Source: Antedon mediterranea
Taxonomy: Eukaryota; Echinodermata; Crinoidea; Comatulida; Antedonidae
Assembly (NCBI RefSeq): GCF_964355755.1
Contig: NC_092671.1
Coordinates: 26,536,070 to 26,600,069 of the forward strand
Reading direction: 5' to 3'
DNA length: 64,000 nt
The notes under the pieces are model-generated. The model worked only from the letters and a program-made list of their open reading frames with translations, was not told the DNA's origin and ran no database searches. The number at the start of each line of letters is the position of its first letter. Position 1 is the first letter of the stretch. Position numbers and translations under genes: made by a program. Positions 51,727 to 61,900 of the stretch are shown here, piece after piece.

Positions 51727-53189
51727 ATGCATATAACCTCTTGATTCTGTCAAAATCTTTATTTATTTATTTATTTATTTATTTATTCTTTCCTTAGCAC
51801 TATTTTGTCCGTGCATTATCTTGGCATCAGTTTAATCTAGCTAAGTCAAGTTTTCAGAGTATATTCCTCATGGCCAGGAATCGATGTGGTTATATTTTCA
51901 CGATGCGTAATCAAAAATTACGCGGTCTACGCGCGATTTTACGAAATCACGTTTGTAATCATATCTTCACAAGCATGAATCACAATTAAACAAAATTTGG
52001 TACTCATAAATTTCAGGTCATATTTCATCATATGGCAATAAAATTACGTGCGTAGCGCATATAACGCTTGCGTACGCGCGCTTAAAATGTTCAAAATTGT
52101 CAAAATTTATTTTCGATGAAATTAGAGTACGTTTCAGGCAATTTTAAGCGTTTAAAAAAATGCCATGAGTGCGCAGATTTTTGCACGCGCACTGCGCGTT
52201 AAACGTTAATGCGCACTCTTTTTGCCCGATTTCTGTTTTACAATCTTTCTTTAATAATATCATCATATTTGATTCAGGTTTCAACTCGAAATTGCGTTAT
52301 ACGAGCACGTCAAAAGTGACTGGCTACGCACGTATAAGTTAACAAAATGGTGAAAATATGCTAAATTTTAAAATTAATATATATCGTCAGAATGCAGGGG
52401 AACACCTATTTTTTATTTCATTTTCTTGAAGTGTATGTATCATATGTATGATTTATTATCAAATAAAGAGAACAAAAGTTGATTAAGTCATCATTAATTG
52501 CATATTAAATTTAAAAAAAATAATTTCGACAATCAAACAAATTATGACATTTTCTTAGGCCAAAATAACAAACTTAACATTAACTTTCTTCCTTCAAAAA
52601 TTCATATATTAAAGTTAAAAGTATGTAGTTTGACAGTGCATCATTTGTATACATTTTAAAGATGTCATCATAGTAAAAAATTATAATTCATTTCGGTATG
52701 TAATAATCTATTTGCATCAAAGTGGTTACTGCATAGTAAATACACGAAGGAATTTTTCTACAACTTTTAGTCAGTTGTGTACGGCTCGGTGGTCTGTGCT
52801 CGTGTCTATGGCACTCAAGGTACCGAGATCGAGTCTCACCTTGGGAAACGAAATAAGATTTTTTTTTATTATCCGTATTGTTTGTTCAAATTTATTTCTT
52901 AGTGTATAGATTATACACATGATTTATAATGAAATCTAGATAAAAATTAACTTATGTCTTTATTATTATGTAACAACAAATGTGGTTTATGACATTATAC
53001 GCATATGGATCTTTGATCGGATTGTGATACCGGCTATGGTGTTCGCGTTAGCAAGGTCCTATCATATATTATAAATAATTAAAGATTCTGAGAAAATCAA
53101 TCAATCAATATATCTTTTAAAAATCAATTATCTTTATTTAAATCAATGCATATAACCTATAATTCGTCATAGTGACGAATTAAATCTAG
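51727..53189. mobile_element. Probable inserted repeat of about 1.4 kb
   Basis: ATGCATATAACCT is directly repeated at 51727-51739 and 53146-53158. Just after the right copy is a 9-bp-stem hairpin, aattcgtca-tag-tgacgaatt (53161-53181), followed by aaatCTAG. A (TTTA)n run is near the left. The interior has CG-rich words unlike the surrounding UTR. The class is not settled. Confidence 0.6.
52789..52862 (+). repeat. tRNA-like segment within the inserted repeat
   Basis: gctcggtggtctgtgctcg resembles a tRNA 5' half, and gatcgagtc fits the B-box consensus. No full cloverleaf can be drawn, so this looks like a SINE head or a relic, not a working tRNA. Confidence 0.4.
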
Positions 53190-54300
53190 TTGTTTTTAAC
53201 TTGGCTAGGTGGCCTTAATTAGTTTTGGCTAGCCAGGTGGCCTTAAAAGATACAATTAAAAGTTTTCTTATGCAGTAATTTTAATTAGATTCCAGACTGT
53301 GCCTTTTAACAGTAATTTTTAATAATTATAATTATTCTCTTTTGTTAGTTCTTTATTTGTTTCTTCTGTTGTCATGCAACTGCAAGTGACCATGGATTAA
53401 AGAATCCATGAAGTGACATAATAACATAATTGAGTTTCTATTATATAAATAATTTGTAACTAACACCTTTAAATATAAATGTAACAAACTTGTGTAATGT
53501 AAATTTCTATATCGTTTAATTATGGAAAGAGACAATTATAAATGTTAAAATGGTTATAAAGGGTTTGTTCGGAATGTCCATTAGTTGCAATTAATGTACA
53601 AATTAAAAAATAAAACAACATTTGCTGCTATCAGAAATTGCAAAAGTCAATAAGAACACTACCAAAGAAACATTCAAATTTGCAGTTAATTTGCATTGCA
53701 AAAAATTAGTGATTTAAATATATGCAAATGAATGTTGTTATTTTTTGTCTTGTTCTTTTTATTGTTTGCTTATTGCATTTGAAGGTGTTCTATAAGTTTT
53801 GGTAGCTGAGTTTATAAAAGCATTTTATTCCTTATGTTTGAGTCTTCCAGCTCGTATGATTGCCATTTGTTTTATGTGGAATTAAAAATGCCATATATTA
53901 GAAAATTGGTGCTCTCAGATTGAATAATGATATTTTCTTTAGCAAAATAGAAAAATAATATTGTAAATATCAACACTGTTTTAAAAAATATTGTTCATAA
54001 TTTGGGTGAAAGGAAAGTGCGTTTCATATTCCATAAACATTTTTTACGACATTGAGTTTGTGTTTTTTAGCTTTGAAATCCTGGACTACAGTTCGTAGTA
54101 TGTAAATTGTTACGTTTTGTTTCTTCATTGTAGTGCTGTTTTATTATCTTCAGCATCTTAACACATCAGTGCAATTGATTATTGTTTAACATAAGTAGAC
54201 AAAAGAAATGGCGTCTTAATTTAACTGTACAAATGTAGAGCTTATTTTCCTGAAATTTGAATGAAATAACTACTTTAGATGATGATGGTGATGATGATGA

Positions 54301-54381
54301 TGACGTCATTCAACGTATGACTGAACGAGAATGACGTCATTCGACGTATGACTGAACAAGAATGACGTCATTTTGACGTCA
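54301..54381. promoter_or_regulatory. Cluster of four TGACGTCA (CRE) palindromes
   Basis: TGACGTCA at 54301, 54332, 54363 and 54374. The first three are 31 bases apart within a tandem attcaacgtatgactgaacg repeat, preceded by a GAT-rich run. CREB/ATF proteins bind this palindrome; use here is not shown. Confidence 0.5.
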
Positions 54382-54793
54382 TTCAACTGCAACATATTTT
54401 GTTTAATCTTTCTAGATATAGAAATTTTATAGAGGGAACAAGTACGATTACGTAAACAGTAATTATTTCCAAGCTATACTAAAACAAAAATTCTATCATT
54501 TTGATATGAATAATTATTTTTATTGCTATTGTCATTATTAATACTTGTAATTTAGTGTATATTTCAAAAATATTACATAGAATTATTTTTCTGCTATGAA
54601 AGTATAATTTGTTATTAATGTATAGCTATGTATTTTTTAGTGTTATAGTTTCTATAGCGTATATATCTTTTTAGATTTTTTAGTGTGTATAAATATATAA
54701 TTGTTTATCAATACTTTATTTAGAAAATTAGTACTGTACTTTAGCATTTGTATTCTGCAAATCAGTACTTCTTGATATTACATTGCGTTATTT

Positions 54794-54799
54794 AATAAA
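54794..54799 (+). terminator. Candidate poly(A) signal for SVIL
   Basis: AATAAA in tttaataaagcttg, about 4.1 kb after the SVIL stop and followed by T-rich DNA. Earlier AATAAA hexamers (for example near 52463 and 53610) could end shorter transcripts. Confidence 0.45.
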
Positions 54800-54820
54800 G
54801 CTTGTAAAAATATAGATACG

Positions 54821-55526
54821 TTTGTTTTGTATTGTTTGCAGTTTTTTACGATTTAATTAATACTCGCTAGCGTTTCCGTTCGAAATTAAAAAAAAATTAT
54901 ATTGAAATTGATTCAACGTCAACAATATTATATAGTTCTACTAGCCTAGACTGTCTTTTTCCGGACGTACACATCGCGACTCTACAGACACAAAACCCAA
55001 ATGATTCATCTAATGTTAATTAGCCAAGTTATCTTTATAAGTAGGCTTAAATAGTGCGCATATGTTTTTGTCTTTTTTCTGAATTACCGAAGGGCCGTTT
55101 ATTTCTTTGTGTATTTCATATAGTGTTTTGACCCAAAATGTCAAAAGAACATTCGCCAGCAACATTTCTGCATAGTAAAATGGTTTTCTTTTTGTAACTA
55201 TTCCCATATGAAGAAAAAAACGTAGATCTCAAAACCGCAATCAGACTTCTTGTTTTGGTTTGGTGAGTTTTACCACAACCGTGCAAAGCAAAAAGCACGT
55301 GTTTGAATCAGTAAGTTTAGCCGAGTTTGGTTGTGAAACTATATCGGTAGCAAGCGGGAAAGTGGATCTTTAACCGTCTTATCGTCAAGGAAAGTTACTA
55401 TAGGCTATTCGCATGGAAGTTATGGTAAAACTTACAATTGGTCGATAAGTCTACAAAACAAATGCGATTACGGAACTGAAACATTATTCAAAACTACAAA
55501 GAATGTTATTGTGAGGTTGTAATGAT
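54821..55526. other. Gap between convergent gene ends
   Basis: No gene recognised. A short - strand open frame at 55016-55207 shows no known domain. Confidence 0.5.
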
Positions 55527-55532
55527 ATTTAT
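55527..55532 (-). terminator. Candidate poly(A) signal for the SHFL-like gene
   Basis: TTTATT on the + strand is AATAAA on the - strand, about 235 bases beyond the SHFL-like stop. If used, the two convergent genes are separated by about 0.7 kb. Confidence 0.45.
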
Positions 55533-55764
55533 TGCACTAAATTGTTTAGTTTTACCATTCTGTATATTAATACAATAGAAATGTCTCATAAAATAACAAA
55601 TTATCAAGGAATAAAAAATATGTTCGTTACTGTCATGTATACATTTTAAACGAGCTTCGATTTCTCTCATTTTTCCTGCAGAATCGTTGGTTCTGTACCA
55701 GATTTAAAACATAAAAAAATAACTGTTTACGTGCCATTCTTCATAACAATCGAACCAAATGGCT

Positions 55765-55986
55765 TTAATCTAGCATATTAAAGTACGTGGAATCTGTGGC
55801 TTGTGTAAGGAATGTAGAGCACGTGGACCCCGTGCTTACATGTGGCGTGCTTGCAACTATTACTTTAACAAAACCTGGACATGGTCGAATGCTGCCGTTG
55901 TTGCATTCAATACAGGCGTGTGTGTATTGACGAGGCGTCCTGGAAGAACGGTTCAAGTTCTTAGGTCCAATACGCGATGGATACAC
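55765..55986 (-). CDS. SHFL: SHFL-like terminal exon with stop
   Basis: Acceptor ctgttttccag|GTGTAT. Encodes VYPSRIGPKNLNR, THACIECNN and STPHVSTGSTCSTFLTQ, ending YFNMLD and TAA at 55767-55765. The Thr-His-x-Cys and Ser-Gly-Ser-Thr blocks match the vertebrate C-terminal part. Confidence 0.9.
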   Translation of the reverse strand: MYPSRIGPKNLNRSSRTPRQYTHACIECNNGSIRPCPGFVKVIVASTPHVSTGSTCSTFLTQATDSTYFNMLD

Positions 55987-58900
55987 CTGGAAAACAGAAA
56001 ATAGCAGGTAAGAGAGTGTGTATGAGCTGTATATAAAGAGCATTCTTCCATTGCTAACTGGAGTTATTGGCTTAATTTAGAAGCGAGTATAATCTTGTAG
56101 ACACATCATGTTAATGCAGCTGAAACTACAAGTCAAGTACAAGTATATATACATGTCTAGGTAGGTTTTTAGCTAGGTGGTTTTTGAAGTCATAAATGCA
56201 CTTAGTATTAGTGTATTGTTCATTTTTAGGAATTTGTTTTCATTTTTATTGTGTGCAATTTTTCAAGACTTTTCTTGCCACTCCTGGTAAACAAGGCGTT
56301 CATGTTCCTTTGTGAAATTACTGTTTGTCAATGGTGTTGTAATTATTTCAAACGCTTGCTTACTGAATAAATAAACTCTTAAGAATCAAGGTATTAGAAA
56401 CAAACAAAAAATGGTTGCCACAAGAGAAATACAAGTTACAAAGCACTAAATCGGATGGTGTTAAAAATTAAGGTTAAACGTGTTAATTACCTCAAAATCG
56501 TCTGGATCGTTGTACTGAAACAAATAAAAAGGAACAGTATTACAACAAAAAATCATTGGTTAACACAAAATCATCAATACAACTTTAGTTATCATTAACG
56601 TTCTCTTAGCAAGATATAACGCATAATTATACGTTTTTGTACGGTGTAATTGAATTCTAATTTGTCTTTTACTCAATGTACCTATTTTAGCGGGTTAACA
56701 AATCACCTGAAAACGGTAATAGGTTAATTGAAATAGTTGTTTAATGTTCATATTATATTGACTTCCGGTACTGAATTTTAGAAGATAAAGAATTTAAATT
56801 CGTTAAGATGTATACCCTACATAATAATCTGTTAAGCGATATTTTAGTAGGCTCTTTAAACTACTTCCTTTCTACTGACATTTTAGTCAATGGGATTTTA
56901 TTTGATCACTTTATTTCAGAATAAATATTCGATATATACTACTGAATATATACTACTGTATATATACTACTGTATATACTACTGAATATATACTACTGAA
57001 TATATACTACTGTATATATACTACTGAATATATACTACTGTATATATACTACTGAGTATATACTACTGTATATATACTACTGTATATATACTACTGTATA
57101 TATACTACTGTATATATACTGCTGTATATATACTGCTGTATATATACTGCTGTATATATACTGCTGTATATATACTGCTGTATATATACTGCTGTATATA
57201 TACTGCTGTATATATACTGCTGTATATATACTACTGTATATATACTGCTGTATATATACTGCTGTATATATACTGCTGTATATATACTACTGTATATATA
57301 CTACTGTATATATACTACTGTATATATACTACTGTATATATACTACTGTATATATACTGCTGTATATATACTGCTGTATATATACTGCTGTATATATACT
57401 GCTGTATATATACTGCTGTATATATACTGCTGTATATATACTGCTGTATATATACTGCTGTATATATACTACTGTATATATACAACAACAAATAACACAA
57501 AACCGGAAAATCAAACTAAAATAGGATTTTTTCTCACTTGGTGTAGATATTTGAATATCGGAACAAATAGTTCGTGGTACACCTATCGTTTTCACTATTC
57601 ACAATTCTTAATCTAATCTGTTTAGCTAAAAAATTACCCTTTTTGGACACAAATTGCAAGAAAATGGTTTTTTTATGAAATGTGTTCTTTAGACCCTACT
57701 GAACACATTTATCAATGTTAGAAATTGGCCTAATTTGCATAATTTAAAATGGCGGCCATTTTTAATAACTCTGTATCTTGGAAACCGCTAGGTGTCAAAA
57801 TCTTTAGAATATATGTTTTTAAATTCGCTTTAATAAAAAAAGTTTGTCCAAAAATGAATGGAAGTGCTATTTCTAACATTATTGACCTTGATGTGTTCAG
57901 TAGGGTCTAAAGAAGACATTTCATGCAATTAGTTTGATTTAAAAGTCTAAATCCCATGGAATAATTTAGAAGATGAAGATTTTAAATTGGTAGGCCAAGA
58001 TGTACCTATTTGCTAAGGTAAAAACCAACGCTTAGGATTTAACAAGATATTATACAATTAGAACTAAAGGTAACTAAATTAATTGAAAGATTTGTTAATG
58101 TTCTGAAATTAAGAATAGTACTGACATTTTAGAAGATGAAGATTTTATATTAGTAAAGAAAAAGGTACAAAACGAATACAGTATTTCAATAGGCACTTTA
58201 AATCTCACTACACAGCAAAAACATTCCACTTATTGACAACCTCTTTTAGAAGATTCTATTATAAAAACATCATCAATGAGAGGAAGATTGTTTTGGCTAT
58301 ATACTATATCTGCGAAGACTATCTTACCGTATTTTTGCATGTATAGCATGCTACGGGGATTCCTGCTTGACCTCGACTGGTGAACTGATTGCCGCACTTG
58401 CTGCAATTGTACTCACACCATCCGTATTCAAGCTCTTTGGGAATTGCATTGTAGCGAACTTTACAGTTCGGACACCTGTTTAATGATAAATAAATAAACA
58501 TATTCGATACTTTTCCGATAAATTTTGCAGTTTCGTAAATATAGTAATTTATTGTGATTTCAATCTTTACACTTTGCGCTTTTGCAATATATATCTAGCT
58601 AGTTGTGGTTAGTTTCCTCTTTTTTCAACTACAGTATATATATGATACTTTCTTATTTTTAAAATTAGCGTGTTGAACTGTTCAAATAGAAATAATATCG
58701 TGATCTATTATGCTAATGCGGTGTTTTGTTATTGTGATTTGAGGTGATAGAACTGATCATTGATTTAATAATAATTTTAGGTTCACTTAAAATGATACGG
58801 TGAATATGAACCCAGTTTTGAGATGAGATTTTATTTTCCAGAGCCGAGCCGGAACGTAGCCCCACCGGAGCCGGACCGGAGGAGGTGTGAAAGACGCTTC

Positions 58901-61900
58901 ACAGTAAGCAAACTAGAATGTTGCCAGTTTAGAATCTACTAATTACCTAGATACAGGTTTATAAGCAAATACGTGTCTCCAGTAAACTCGATCACATGGC
59001 CTGCATCCAAACTCTCGGTGTTCCTCCAGTTGTTTGTTATGTGTCTTCAAGTTGTCTAGAGTGAGGGTTGCTACACCTTCTGGACATTCTGTTGGACACG
59101 GATTCCGGTCCTGTTTAAAATACAACGTTATTAAAACTAGTGACCATAAACGTAATAAAATCAACATCGGCGTTGCAAATCATCATCAACTTATACATAG
59201 ACAATATACATGATACAAAAAAGCAGTAGAAAACGTTGATAAAATCTCATAGCCTATTACATTTAGTACTCATTATAGCAGCTGAATAAAACCAACGAGA
59301 TGGACAGGTAAGGTCTACTGTTACGCAGAACTTTTTAAAAAACACCACTGAACACTGCACTGAACTGGGTTGTTGTTGTTGGCGTCGTTTTTTCTGCTCG
59401 TAAATTATCAACAAAATCGATCAACACATTTTAAATCTTGCCTGACAAACGTCACCTAAAAGCCTGACTTATTAAATTCGAACTGCAAACTTCTTTTATG
59501 AATCGCATTTGAAGTAATTGCTCGAATTAGCACTTTTTTACTTTTTACTAAAGTCCGGTTCAAGAATACGGGCGTACGAATTTTTGTCATTGACTTTTTT
59601 TACAATCAATTTTATCCACAACTTTCTTTCCTTGGCGTTTAGTTTTAATGGAAGTAGACCTATAAATTCTGAATTGATAGGAAAGAAGAAAAAAACTTAC
59701 ACCGGTCAGACGTCTTTGAAGCATACCCACTGTTACTTCTACGCGTTGTTTTTCTCCTCTTACGAGGAAGTGAATTGTGCCATTGCTGGCAATTGTAAAT
59801 TCCATGTGTAGAAGATTCAACTGTTCCTGCATTATAGCACAGCAGACAGATTTCACCTAAATGAATTAATAACTATGTAAAGTAGGCCTAGCAAACATTT
59901 AGGATCTTTCATGTATTGTCCGACAAAACATGAAAAATGAAGATTAATTTTTAAAAAAGACTTGATTAAATAGCCTATGTCATTTTGCAGTTTTAATAAA
60001 TAAAGTTAATCACTTCTGTAGAAAAAAAAATGTCGCTTAAAAAAAGACCAAATAAACCATTAAATTCAACCAAAAACCCATATGACCCAAAGCCTATAGT
60101 AATAGCGTTTGTCATTTTTGTTCATCGCTCCTCCTAATTGAAAGTCATGAATCGTGACCCGGATGTAAATTTATAAAACTATTAAATCAATCAACTTAGA
60201 AATATCTTTGTCGGTATAGCTTGTGAAACAAAACAAAAGAATGAAAGTGTAATTGCCTTTCTTACCTTATCTCTCTGTTCGGAGATTTCGTCTCCATGAA
60301 ATTTAAAATTTTCACTGCTAACGTAAAAACTCTGAAATTGTAAATTTACAATCAATTAGAAAAGCATTGCCTACCATAGATATATAGTCTTCTGCGCAAA
60401 GTGGCAGTCACCACCAATTGACATTAAACCAATCTAAAGGCCCATTTACACCAAGAGACGATAACGATCAACGATAAATATACAAATAGGCATATAGGCC
60501 TAGGCCTAGATGCATTTTCCATACATAAAACTAACGAAATATTATAGGCCTAAAACTTTTCATTAGAACTATAGAATACCCATCTAGCCTAGGCGCGCCC
60601 TAGGCTTAGTAGGCTATGCTTCCTTTTATTTGATAAAAATGACATTTTCACACGTCCAATCAAATGACGTCATGATTATCCTAGTAAGAGCAATATCGTG
60701 ACATTGGAACAGTTTACCAGCCGACGCACAGTGGGCCAGAATTGGTTCAAAGTGTGCCAAAAGTCCATCCGCATAAATAAATACTGATTACCTTAATTTT
60801 TAAAGGATCTAATGGGTTTTCAGACCCGTAGAATTTAATGGAAGTATTTTTAAATAGGTATGACGTAATACAAATGGTGTTTTCTGATTGGTTGAGGCGA
60901 ATGTGCTTGTAATTCTTATGTCGATTGATATTACATTCATTATTGAAAGTGTAAGGGTTTCTATTACACCCAATAAATCCAACTGGAACATTTTCTTAAT
61001 ATATTAGACGTCATAAAATAATAATTTTTGATTAGATGACTTTAATGTGTGATTAAATTGCATCCGTGATTAAAACGTACTTAAATTATTTAAAGATCCA
61101 CAGAGTTCAATGAAACCATCTTCATCAGTATAATGTCATTACAAATACTGTTTTCTGATTGTGTGAATAATATTAATATTGAGAATAGGTTTTTATTGCA
61201 TGTTACAAATAAGGGTTTAAATGACTGAAATACATCACTTATGTTGTTGTTTTCATTGTATGTTTTCGTTGATAGACTCTTCGCTCATCATACCTATCAG
61301 TAATACAGAACTCGAAATAATTGATGAACCATGAACTAGGAGAACATGTACACTCACTGGCATTTTATACCATGGATAGAGTTGTATATATAACTCTGCT
61401 GTTTTTCGGCAGTAGTCCTTAAATTGTAAAGGGTCTAAACACGTACTAGATTTTATTACATCCAACCCGCAAATTTCAGCGAAAGTCTCCTTTTCCTGGA
61501 GAGCTAGCTCTGCAAGCTATGTTTCCATTGTTTTCCTGAACCTTGTTTAAGTTCATCTACTTTCATTCCTATATCTTTTTTAAATCGATCGTGTATTTCT
61601 TTTCTTCATATCGGCAACGATGGCTTTTTCACTATCAGACGAAATACGCCACTTTTTTTAATGGCATTCTGTACCAATATGAATTAGCATTTCAAAGCAC
61701 CTACTCCATTTGTGTAGTGGCGAGAGCCATAGCTGTAGGCTTCTTCACTTGACGATGGGAGTTTATCCAAATCATTAAACTGTTTTGGAGTATAGCTCCA
61801 CATGTATAACATCGCATTGAATACTTGGTTTCAGTCAAAGCATTCACGACCTTTTGGTCAACTATGGTGAATTGTAAATTGTAGTGTATTTAGATGTTGT

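Larger units (their letters stand above)
50701..54820 (+). other. Probable SVIL 3' UTR
   Basis: No further coding block on this strand. The extent is inferred from the AATAAA at 54794. It contains the insertion at 51740-53145 and the CRE cluster at 54301-54381. Confidence 0.5.

Noticed and set aside
52789-52862. Functional tRNA gene
   Set aside because: Only a B-box-like part and a weak 5' half; no acceptor stem pairing or full cloverleaf.
55801-56004. Plus-strand open frame of 67 codons
   Set aside because: Antisense shadow of the SHFL-like terminal exon.
57315-57595. Open frame with repeated YSSIYTAVYIQQ units
   Set aside because: Translation of the 14-bp minisatellite.
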